The notes under the pieces were generated by a model. That model ran no database searches. It had not been told where the DNA came from and worked only from the letters and a program-made list of their open reading frames with translations. A stretch of DNA of 64,000 bases. Source: Streptomyces acidiscabies. Lineage in GTDB: Bacteria; Actinomycetota; Actinomycetes; Streptomycetales; Streptomycetaceae. Shown here piece after piece: positions 17,513 through 24,642 of the stretch. The stretch covers positions 3,120,001-3,184,000 of the forward strand of contig NZ_JAGJBY010000001.1 of NCBI RefSeq assembly GCF_020010905.1, written 5' to 3'. Position numbers and translations under genes: made by a program. Positions within the stretch are counted from its first letter, which is position 1, and each line of letters opens with the position of its first letter.

Positions 17513-18853
17513 ATGAAGAACAGAAACCGCAGAAACAGCCGCGCCGCCGTGGCCGTCGCCCTGGGGTCCGTGCTCGCCCTCACCGCAACCGCCTGCGGCG
17601 ACGACGGCAGCGGCAGCGGTGCCAAGGGGGCCGAGGGCAGCGGCACCGGGAAGATCGTCTTCTGGGACAACAACGGCGGTGTCCGCACCGACATCTGGAA
17701 GACGGTCATCTCCGACTTCCAGAAGGCCAACCCCGACATCAAGGTCGAGTACGTCGGGATCGCCGCGACGGAGTACCAGTCCAAGGTCGACACCACGATC
17801 CGCGGTGGCGGTCTGCCCGACGTCGGCGGGGTCGGCGCGGCCATGCTCGCCGGGTTCGCCGCGCAGGACGCGCTGGAGCCGCTCGACGACAAGCTCGCGA
17901 AATCGCCGCTGAGCAGCAAGCTCAACAAGGACATGGTGGCTTCCCTCAAAGCCGCCGGGGGCGGTGACGGGACGCTCTACTCCATTCCCACCTCCGCCAA
18001 CAACGGCGTTCTGTACTACCGGACCGACCTGTTCAACAAGGCCGGGCTTCAGCCGCCCACCACCTGGGATAATTTCTACGCCGCCGCCGAGAAACTCACC
18101 AACTCCGGCAAGAACGAATTCGGTTACACCATCCGTGGTGGTGCCGGGTCCATCGCGCAAGCGCTCGACGCGATGTACGGACAGTCGCAGATCACCTCCT
18201 TCTGGAACGGTGACAAGACCACCGTCAACGATCCCAAGAACGTCGCCGCGCTGGAGAAGTACGCCGCGCTCTACAAGAAGGTCACCCCCTCCGCCGACCT
18301 CAACAACGACTTCACGAAGATGGTCGCGCAGTGGGATTCCGGCACGATCGGGATGCTCAACCACAACCTCGGTTCCTATCAGGATCATGTGAAGGCGCTC
18401 GGGGTCGGGAAGTTCCGGGGGGTTCCCTCGCCTACCGCCGCGAACGGTAAGCGGGTTCAGGTCTCCAACCCCGTCGACGGGCTCGGGGTGTTCAAGAGCT
18501 CCAAGAACAAGGAGGCCGCTTGGAAGTTCATCGAGTTCGCGGTGTCCAAGGCGGAGAACTCCAAGTTCAACGAGGCGGCGGGGCAGGTGCCGGCCAATAC
18601 GGAGGCTGCCGGTGATGCGTGGGTTCAGCAGGCTGAGCCCACGAAACTGGCGGCTGCGGCGTTGACCGACGGCTCGACGAGCATTGTTCAGTTGCCGTAC
18701 TACCTGCCTGACTGGAACACGATCTCCAAGGCTGACAATGAGCCTAACTTCCAGAAGGTGCTGCTGGGAAAGATGAGTTCCAAGGACTTCCTGGACAAGT
18801 TGGCCGAGGAGCTCAATGCTGCCCAGGCTGAATGGAAGCAGCAGCGGGGTTAA
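17513..18853 (+). CDS. sugar ABC transporter substrate-binding lipoprotein
   Basis: This 446-residue extracellular binding protein belongs to family 1 (MalE/UgpB-like). It has a lipoprotein signal with lipobox ATAC (Cys28), followed by a Gly/Ser-rich tether. Typical CUT1 features follow: WDNNGGVRTDIWKTVISDFQ, NPDIKVEYVG, and GTLYSIPTSANNGVLYYRTD, the last lining the sugar-binding cleft. It would capture oligosaccharides released by the neighbouring secreted enzymes and feed the permeases at 8780 and 9712. The binding protein is unusually far (about 7 kb) from its permeases, with five enzyme genes between. Part of its codon use is relaxed towards the 3' end, with more T-ending codons. Confidence 0.92.
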   Translation: MKNRNRRNSRAAVAVALGSVLALTATACGDDGSGSGAKGAEGSGTGKIVFWDNNGGVRTDIWKTVISDFQKANPDIKVEYVGIAATEYQSKVDTTIRGGGLPDVGGVGAAMLAGFAAQDALEPLDDKLAKSPLSSKLNKDMVASLKAAGGGDGTLYSIPTSANNGVLYYRTDLFNKAGLQPPTTWDNFYAAAEKLTNSGKNEFGYTIRGGAGSIAQALDAMYGQSQITSFWNGDKTTVNDPKNVAALEKYAALYKKVTPSADLNNDFTKMVAQWDSGTIGMLNHNLGSYQDHVKALGVGKFRGVPSPTAANGKRVQVSNPVDGLGVFKSSKNKEAAWKFIEFAVSKAENSKFNEAAGQVPANTEAAGDAWVQQAEPTKLAAAALTDGSTSIVQLPYYLPDWNTISKADNEPNFQKVLLGKMSSKDFLDKLAEELNAAQAEWKQQRG

Positions 18854-18906
18854 ACGCTGGTTTCGCCGTTGGGGTGGCCTGTACGTCGCAGGGTGCAGGC
18901 CGCCCG

Positions 18907-18941
18907 TGGCTGGTCGCGCAGTTCCCCGCGCCCCTAAAAAA
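18907..18941. repeat. dispersed intergenic repeat, copy 1
   Basis: This copy reads TGGCTGGTCGCGCAGTTCCC followed by CGCGCCCCTAAAAAA. Its reverse complement matches copy 2 (43441-43473) over 33 bases, and it matches copy 3 (45683-45717) directly. Similarity extends weakly to the left (a GGGTGC block), giving an element of about 50 bases. It lies between the binding-protein gene and the esterase gene. Confidence 0.75.
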
Positions 18942-18958
18942 CGAAAGGCTGACCTCTC

Positions 18959-19747
18959 TTGTCTCTCACCCGTAGACAGGTTTCCGTGGCGGCCCTCGCT
19001 GCGATTCCCCTCAGCGTTGCCACTCCCGCCCACTCCGCGAACCGCCGTACCTTCTACATCGCCGGCGACTCCACCGCCGCCCAGAAATACGCCCCCGCCG
19101 CCCCTGAAACCGGCTGGGGCATGGCCCTCCCCTTCTTTCTGCACAAGGGGATCGCCGTCGCCAACCACGCCGTGAACGGCCGTAGCTCCAAGAGCTTCGT
19201 CGATGAAGGGCGCCTCGCTGCCATTCTCGGCACCATCAAATCCGGCGACTTCCTCCTCATCCAGTTCGCCCACAACGACGAAAAGGCCGAGGACCCCACC
19301 CGCTACACGGAACCCTGGACCACGTACCAGGACTACCTCCGCCTCTACATCAACGGCGCCCGAGCCAAAGGCGCCCACCCCGTCCTCGCCACCCCCGTAG
19401 AACGCCGCAGATTCGACGCCCAGGGCAACTCCGTACCCACCCACGGCGAGTACCCCGCATCGATGCGAGCACTGGCGTCCGCAGAAGGCGTCCCCCTCCT
19501 CGACACCCAAGCCCTCTCCCTCGCCCTGTGGCAGCAGCTCGGCGTCGAGGAGACGAAGAAGTACTTCAACTGGACCGCCACCGAGCAGGACAACACCCAC
19601 TTCAACCCACCCGGCGCGATCGCCGTAGCCCGCCTGGTGGCACGGGAGTTGGTCAGAACCAGGGTGCTGGCGCGGCGCGAGGTGTGCCGGCTGGACCAGG
19701 AGATCCCGGAGTCGTGGATCACCTGGCCGGACGCCGTCGCCGCATAG
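18959..19747 (+). CDS. rhamnogalacturonan acetylesterase (SGNH hydrolase, CE12)
   Basis: This 262-residue secreted esterase should remove acetyl groups from rhamnogalacturonan. Block I is FYIAGDSTAAQ with the nucleophilic Ser. Block II/III residues are in VNGRSSKSF and FAHNDEKAED, and the Asp/His pair is in DNTHFNPPGA. The N-terminus SLTRRQVSVAALAAIPLSVA resembles a twin-arginine signal. I accept a TTG start at 18959: GAAAGG lies 10 bases upstream and the whole signal is kept; a GTG at about 18986 would cut off the arginines. It lies between the binding protein and a pectate lyase. Confidence 0.85.
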   Translation: MSLTRRQVSVAALAAIPLSVATPAHSANRRTFYIAGDSTAAQKYAPAAPETGWGMALPFFLHKGIAVANHAVNGRSSKSFVDEGRLAAILGTIKSGDFLLIQFAHNDEKAEDPTRYTEPWTTYQDYLRLYINGARAKGAHPVLATPVERRRFDAQGNSVPTHGEYPASMRALASAEGVPLLDTQALSLALWQQLGVEETKKYFNWTATEQDNTHFNPPGAIAVARLVARELVRTRVLARREVCRLDQEIPESWITWPDAVAA

Positions 19748-19784
19748 CACCCCACCCCCTGTTCCGAAAAAGGAGAGCCGCACC

Positions 19785-21143
19785 ATGCACGCACAGAAGT
19801 GTCATGATCATGCCAGCACCAGCACCAGCACCAGCACCAGCACCAGCATCCGCAGATACGGCGCCCTCCTGGGCTGCACAGCCCTGGTGTTGTCGCTGAC
19901 CGGCATCGCATCCCAGGCCCAAGCTCAGCCGCGCGGAACTGACCTGTCCCGCCAGGTACTTGGCGCCGGAGACGGCTGGGGCTCGTACGGCACCGGCACC
20001 ACCGGGGGAGCGGCGGCCGACGCCGAACACGTCTACACCGTCACCACCTGGGCGGAGTTCAAGGCCGCCCTCGCGGCCGGCGGGAGCGCTCCCAAGATCA
20101 TCAAGGTGCAGGGGATGATCGACGCGGTCTCCGAGGGCTGCGACGCCTTCGAGGCGGGCGGGTACGACCTCCAGCAGTACCTGAAGGACTACGACCCGGC
20201 GGTCTACGGCAACGACAAGGTCGCCATGGGCCCGCAGGAGGACGCCCGCGTGGCCTCCGCCGCGAACCAGGACTCGGTCATCAAGGCCAACATCCCGAGC
20301 AACACGACGATCGTCGGCGTCGGCAAGAACTCCGGGATCCTGGGCGGGAGTCTGCAGATCAAGGGCGTCTCGAACGTCATCCTGCGCAACCTCACGATCG
20401 AGGCCCCCCTCGACTGCTTCCCCAAGTGGGACCCGACCGACGACAACCACACCGGCAACTGGAACTCCGAGTACGACGCGGTCGTCGTCTTCGGCACCGA
20501 CCACGTGTGGATCGACCACAACACGCTCACCGACGGGCGCTACCCCGACAGCGAACGCCCGGTCTACTTCGGCAAGGTGTTCCAGCAGCACGACGGCCTC
20601 ACGGACATCGTGCGCGGCTCCAACTACGTGACCGTGTCGTGGAATTCGTTCGAGAACCACGACAAGAACATGCTGATCGGCAACAGCGACAGCACCTCCG
20701 CGCTCGACGCGGGCAAGCTCAAGGTCACCATGCACCACAACCGCTTCGACGGGATCCTCCAGCGCTCCCCGCGCGTGCGGTTCGGGCAGGTCGACGTCTA
20801 CAACAACCACTACGTGGTCGAAGAGGCGCAGAAGTCGGACTACTACCTCTTCGGCGTCGGCATCAACTCCGCGCTGTACGCGAGCGACAACGCGATCTCG
20901 CTGCCCGCCGGGACCAGTGTCGGCAAGGTCATCAAGAAGTGGAGCGAGGCCCCGCTGACGGCCCAGAACAACTACGTCAACGGCCGCCCCGTCGACCTCA
21001 TCGCCGTGCACAACGCGGAGATCCCCGCCGAGACCCTCCAGTCCGGCGCTGGCTGGACCCCGACCCTGCGCACCCGGGTCGACTCCCCGTGCCTGGTCCC
21101 CTCGATCGTCGCGCGCGGCGCGGGCGTCGGCCGAGCGCACTGA
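19785..21143 (+). CDS. secreted pectate lyase, family PL1 (second copy)
   Basis: This 452-residue enzyme is related to the lyase at 10605. It has GDGWGSYGTGTTGG, VWIDHNTLTDGRYP, DGLTDIVRGSNYVTVSWNSF and LQRSPRVRFGQVDVYNN, with PRVR at about 329-332 supplying the catalytic arginine. The signal peptide has an odd n-region: a Ser-Thr repeat at about residues 11-20 precedes the basic IRR and the hydrophobic core (about 28-45). The AGGAG site about 10 bases before ATG 19785 fixes the start. It is followed by a strong hairpin at 21158-21190, so a transcription unit probably ends here. Confidence 0.92.
   Translation: MHAQKCHDHASTSTSTSTSTSIRRYGALLGCTALVLSLTGIASQAQAQPRGTDLSRQVLGAGDGWGSYGTGTTGGAAADAEHVYTVTTWAEFKAALAAGGSAPKIIKVQGMIDAVSEGCDAFEAGGYDLQQYLKDYDPAVYGNDKVAMGPQEDARVASAANQDSVIKANIPSNTTIVGVGKNSGILGGSLQIKGVSNVILRNLTIEAPLDCFPKWDPTDDNHTGNWNSEYDAVVVFGTDHVWIDHNTLTDGRYPDSERPVYFGKVFQQHDGLTDIVRGSNYVTVSWNSFENHDKNMLIGNSDSTSALDAGKLKVTMHHNRFDGILQRSPRVRFGQVDVYNNHYVVEEAQKSDYYLFGVGINSALYASDNAISLPAGTSVGKVIKKWSEAPLTAQNNYVNGRPVDLIAVHNAEIPAETLQSGAGWTPTLRTRVDSPCLVPSIVARGAGVGRAH
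19815..19850 (+). repeat. AGCACC hexamer repeat in a signal-peptide coding region
   Basis: Five perfect AGCACC units (19815-19844) and one variant (AGCATC, 19845-19850) encode alternating Ser-Thr. Copy-number change would stay in frame and only alter the length of the n-region of the signal peptide. Confidence 0.9.
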
Positions 21144-21157
21144 CCACCACCCCAGAC

Positions 21158-21190
21158 GTGCCGGGACGGTCCTGCACACCGTCCCGGCAC
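21158..21190 (+). terminator. strong hairpin after the second PL1 lyase
   Basis: GTGCCGGGACGGT (21158-21170) and ACCGTCCCGGCAC (21178-21190) are 13-base perfect arms around a 7-base loop. The hairpin starts 15 bases after the lyase stop and lies just before the next gene's ribosome-binding site. It may terminate the upstream transcript or attenuate the downstream esterase genes. Confidence 0.75.
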
Positions 21191-21219
21191 CCTCCCGCAC
21201 TCGCGAAGGAGCACCCACC

Positions 21220-22344
21220 ATGCCCTCGCCCCAACTCCCCCTCTCCAGAAGGGGATTCATCACCACCGCCGCCGCAACGGCAGCCACCCTCACCCTCACC
21301 TCCACCCCGTCCGAAGCCCAACAACCCCGCGCCACAAGACCGTTCGGCCGCTACGGCTCCCCCTCCACCCGCCTCACCCCCCAAACCCTGTACGTCGACA
21401 CTGCAGGCCACGGCGACTTCACCTCCGTCCGCTCCGCCGTAACCGCCGCCACCGGTACCGGCTGGACCCTGATCCTCGCCCCCGGCACCTACCGCGAGAC
21501 GGTCGCCGTCGACGCCACCCGCACCGGCATGACCTGGATCGGCGCCTCCCACAACCCCCGTGACGTGGTGGTCGTCTACGACAACGCGGCCGGAACTCCC
21601 AAGCCCGGCGGGGGCACTTACGGCACCACAGGCTCAGCCACGACCACCGTCCAGGCCGCCGGCTTCACTGCCCGCTGGATCACCTTCGCCAACGACTGGC
21701 TCCGTGCCGACCACCCCGACATCACCGGCACGCAGGCGGTAGCCATCAAGGTGCAGGGCGACCGCACCGCCTTCCATCACTGCCGCTTCCTCGGCCACCA
21801 AGACACGCTGTATGCCGACTCGTTGAGCCTCACCGCGTTCGCCCGCCAGTACTTCACGGACTGCTACCTGGAAGGCGACGTCGACTTCGTCTTCGGCCGG
21901 GCGACCGCCGTCTTCGAACGCTGTCACTTCCGCACCCTGACCCGCACCGACCTCGCGGGAGCACCGTACGGCTTCGTCTTCGCGCCCTCCACGGCAGGCG
22001 CCAACCCGCGCGGCTACCTCGTCTCGCACAGCCGCGTCTCCAGCCAAGCGCCGGACGCCTACTACAAGTTGGCCCGCCCCTGGGTCCCCAGCTCCGACCC
22101 GACGGCCCGCCCGATGCTCACGGTCCGCGAGACCCACCTCGCCGCCGGCATCGACGCGGTCACCCCGTACACGAACATGTCGGACAGCTTCCCCTGGCAG
22201 AGCCAGCGCTTTGCCGAGTACCGCAACGATGGCCCCGGCGCGGTGATCACGGTCCCCGAGAACCGCCCCCAACTCACCGCCGCACAGGCCGAGTCGGCGA
22301 CCAGGGCCGTGTACCTGGGCGACTGGGAACCGGAGGGCTGCTGA
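21220..22344 (+). CDS. secreted pectin methylesterase (CE8)
   Basis: This 374-residue enzyme is predicted to hydrolyse methyl esters of homogalacturonan outside the cell. The N-terminus LSRRGFITTAAATAATLTL is a twin-arginine signal. CE8 marks are GHQDTLYADS, EGDVDFVFGRAT (catalytic Asp and the adjoining Arg region) and LARPWVPSSDP, which carries the active-site Arg-Pro-Trp. It is followed after only one base by a second esterase gene whose middle part is closely similar (for example FANDWLRADHPDITGTQAVA against LANDWLRADHPDITGTQAVA), which suggests tandem duplication. Confidence 0.92.
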   Translation: MPSPQLPLSRRGFITTAAATAATLTLTSTPSEAQQPRATRPFGRYGSPSTRLTPQTLYVDTAGHGDFTSVRSAVTAATGTGWTLILAPGTYRETVAVDATRTGMTWIGASHNPRDVVVVYDNAAGTPKPGGGTYGTTGSATTTVQAAGFTARWITFANDWLRADHPDITGTQAVAIKVQGDRTAFHHCRFLGHQDTLYADSLSLTAFARQYFTDCYLEGDVDFVFGRATAVFERCHFRTLTRTDLAGAPYGFVFAPSTAGANPRGYLVSHSRVSSQAPDAYYKLARPWVPSSDPTARPMLTVRETHLAAGIDAVTPYTNMSDSFPWQSQRFAEYRNDGPGAVITVPENRPQLTAAQAESATRAVYLGDWEPEGC

Positions 22345-22345
22345 G

Positions 22346-23377
22346 ATGCGCCGCCGCGCCTTCCTGATCGGGGGGACAGCCGCAGCGATCACCGCAGCGG
22401 CCCCCGCAACCGCCGTACCCACAAGGCGAGTTGTCCACGTCCGCCCCGGCGACTCCGTCCAGGCCGCCGTGGACCGCGTCACCGGCCCCGGCTGGACGAT
22501 CGTCGTCCACCCCGGCACGTACCGCGAAGTCGTCAACATCCCGGCGGACAGAGCCGAGTTGACGATCAGGGGAGCCGTCCGCGACCCCCGCGCCGCCGTC
22601 ATCGTCTACGACAACGCCAACGGCACGCCGAAACCCGACGGTTCGGGCACCTACGGCACGGCCGGCTCCGCGACGTTCACCTCGGCGGCGCCCGGCCTCA
22701 CCGTCCTCGACCTCACCCTCGCCAACGACTGGCTGCGCGCCGACCACCCCGACATCACCGGCACGCAGGCGGTCGCCGCCTACCTCACCGGCGACCGCAC
22801 GCACGTCGAGAACGTCCGCATCCTGGCCCACCAGGACACCCTGTTCGCGGACACGACCGCGCTGGACGTCTTCGACCGCCAGTACTACCGGCGTTGCCAC
22901 ATCGAGGGAGACGTCGACTTCGTCTTCGGGCGGGCCCGCGCGGTCTTCGACACGTGCCGCTTCCACACCCTCCAGCGGGACGTGACCTTTACTCCCAAGG
23001 GCATGGTCTTCGCCCCCTCCACGGCCCGCGCCAACCCCTACGGCTTCCTCGCCGTGCGCGGCCGGATCACCTCCGGCGCGGAGGACGCGGCGTACAAGAT
23101 CGCCCGGCCCTGGGTGCCGTCGTACGAGACAACTGCCTGGCCCTCCCTGGTCGTTCGGGACACCTGGATCGGGTCCGGCATCGACGCGGTCGCGCCGTAC
23201 ACCAACATGCGCGAGGCGTACCCCTGGCAGACCATGCGCTTCGCCGAGTACGCCAACTCCGGCCCCGGCGCGGTGACTTCGGTGCCGGAGAACCGGCCCC
23301 ACCTGACGGACGCGGCGGCGGTCGTCCACACCCCGCGTACCTACCTCGGGAACTGGCGTCCCCGAGCGCACCGCTAG
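22346..23377 (+). CDS. secreted pectin methylesterase (CE8), tandem paralogue
   Basis: This 343-residue enzyme has a short twin-arginine signal (RRRAFLIGG). CE8 motifs are AHQDTLFADT, EGDVDFVFGRAR and IARPWVPSYET. It begins one base after the stop of the preceding esterase, so the two are co-transcribed and probably translationally coupled. The two proteins are clearly paralogous but differ in the N-terminal region and near the active-site loops. Possible reasons are different pectin methylation patterns or different pH ranges; this cannot be read from sequence. Confidence 0.92.
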   Translation: MRRRAFLIGGTAAAITAAAPATAVPTRRVVHVRPGDSVQAAVDRVTGPGWTIVVHPGTYREVVNIPADRAELTIRGAVRDPRAAVIVYDNANGTPKPDGSGTYGTAGSATFTSAAPGLTVLDLTLANDWLRADHPDITGTQAVAAYLTGDRTHVENVRILAHQDTLFADTTALDVFDRQYYRRCHIEGDVDFVFGRARAVFDTCRFHTLQRDVTFTPKGMVFAPSTARANPYGFLAVRGRITSGAEDAAYKIARPWVPSYETTAWPSLVVRDTWIGSGIDAVAPYTNMREAYPWQTMRFAEYANSGPGAVTSVPENRPHLTDAAAVVHTPRTYLGNWRPRAHR

Positions 23378-23434
23378 CACCACCCCGCACCACCCCAACT
23401 CCCCATCCCCCCACGGCGAAAGGGACCGCACTCC

Positions 23435-24556
23435 ATGTCTCGTCGTACTGTTCTCACCCCGCTCACCGCACTCGCCGCCCTGACCATCGGGGCCGGGATC
23501 GCCGTCCTGCCCACCCAGGCGCAGGCGGCGACCGTCGTCGTCAGCAACTCCACCGACCTCGCGAATGCCATCAAGAACGCCACCGCCGGTACGGTCGTCC
23601 AGGTGCGCGGCGGCACCTACTACCCCACGGCCACTCTCCAGTCGACGGCCAACGGAACCTCCGGCTCGCCGATCACGCTCACCGCGTACGGCTCGGAGAC
23701 CGTGAAGATCGACGGGTCCTCGATGGCGGCGGGCTCCTGGATCTTCAAGCTGACCGCGTCCTACTGGAACGTCTCCAACATCACCTTCCAGAACTCCAAG
23801 GACAGCGCGGTCGTCTGCCAGTCCTGCACCGGCACCACCTGGAACAACGTCAAGACCATCAACGGCGGCGACTCCGGGTTCACCCTCACCGGCGCGAACA
23901 CGGTGAACAACACCGTGAAGAACCTGGACAGTTACGGCAACTACGACGCCGCGACACATGGCCAGAACGCGGACGGCGTCGCCATCAAGTTCGGCTCCGG
24001 GACGGGCAACAAGGTCACCGGAGCGCGTCTCTACAACAACTCGGACGACGGGATCGACCTCTGGTCCTTCTCCTCGCCGGTCACCATCGAGCACACCTGG
24101 GCCTTCGGCAACGGCGTCAACCGCTGGGGCGACTCCGCGTTCGAGGGCAACGGCAACGGGTACAAGCTCGGCGGCAACGGACCCTCCGTCGCCCACGCCG
24201 TCAACAACTCGGCGGCCTGGGGCAACGCGGGCAACGGTTTCACCGAGAACAGCAACACCGGCGCGATCGTCATCAACCGCACCACCGCGTACGCCAACGG
24301 CAAGTGGGGCTACTACTTCGCGACCGGCGCCGCGAAGCTCGGCAAGAACCTCGCCGTCGGCAACGGCGGCGGCTCGGTCAGCAAGGGGTCGGGCGTCACG
24401 TCGTCCGGCAACAACTGGGACTCCGGCGTCGGCACGCCGTCCTTCCGCTCCACGGACGCGTCCTCGACGTACAACTCCCGCAGTTCCAGCGGGACTCTGC
24501 CCGCGACGACGTTCCTGACGACCGGGTCGACGACCATCGGCGCGACCATGGACTGA
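23435..24556 (+). CDS. secreted pectate lyase, family PL9
   Basis: This 373-residue protein has a signal peptide (cleavage near QAQAA, about residue 32) followed by a 10-coil right-handed beta-helix. Family PL9 features are VVQVRGGTYYPTATLQ, HGQNADGVAIKFGSGTGNKV and LYNNSDDGIDLWSF. In PL9 a lysine acts as the base and a cluster of Asp residues binds calcium; the NADG..IKFGSG and SDDGIDLW segments fit that site. It is an endolyase on polygalacturonate and differs in mechanism from the PL1 enzymes nearby. The gene follows the esterase pair after 57 bases and ends at a strong bidirectional hairpin. Confidence 0.88.
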   Translation: MSRRTVLTPLTALAALTIGAGIAVLPTQAQAATVVVSNSTDLANAIKNATAGTVVQVRGGTYYPTATLQSTANGTSGSPITLTAYGSETVKIDGSSMAAGSWIFKLTASYWNVSNITFQNSKDSAVVCQSCTGTTWNNVKTINGGDSGFTLTGANTVNNTVKNLDSYGNYDAATHGQNADGVAIKFGSGTGNKVTGARLYNNSDDGIDLWSFSSPVTIEHTWAFGNGVNRWGDSAFEGNGNGYKLGGNGPSVAHAVNNSAAWGNAGNGFTENSNTGAIVINRTTAYANGKWGYYFATGAAKLGKNLAVGNGGGSVSKGSGVTSSGNNWDSGVGTPSFRSTDASSTYNSRSSSGTLPATTFLTTGSTTIGATMD

Positions 24557-24568
24557 CGTACGCCGCAA

Positions 24569-24610
24569 CCGTTCCCCGCGAAAGTTGCGAACGACTTTCG
24601 CGGGGAACGG
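24569..24610. terminator. bidirectional terminator between the PL9 and PL4 genes
   Basis: CCGTTCCCCGCGAAAGT (24569-24585) and its exact complement (24594-24610) make a 17-bp stem with an 8-base loop. The plus-strand side is followed by CAACCTTTT. It lies between the convergent stops at 24556 and 24643. Confidence 0.88.
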
Positions 24611-24642
24611 CAACCTTTTCCCGCCGCCGCGACGACCGAGCG

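Noticed and set aside
18959..19747. Possible frameshift or pseudogene because no ATG or GTG precedes the esterase signal peptide
   Set aside because: A TTG with a GAAAGG site 10 bases upstream restores the complete twin-arginine signal, and the catalytic blocks are intact.
19815..19850. Short tandem repeats considered as a CRISPR or VNTR array
   Set aside because: The unit is six bases with no spacers and lies in a coding signal peptide; it is a coding microsatellite.
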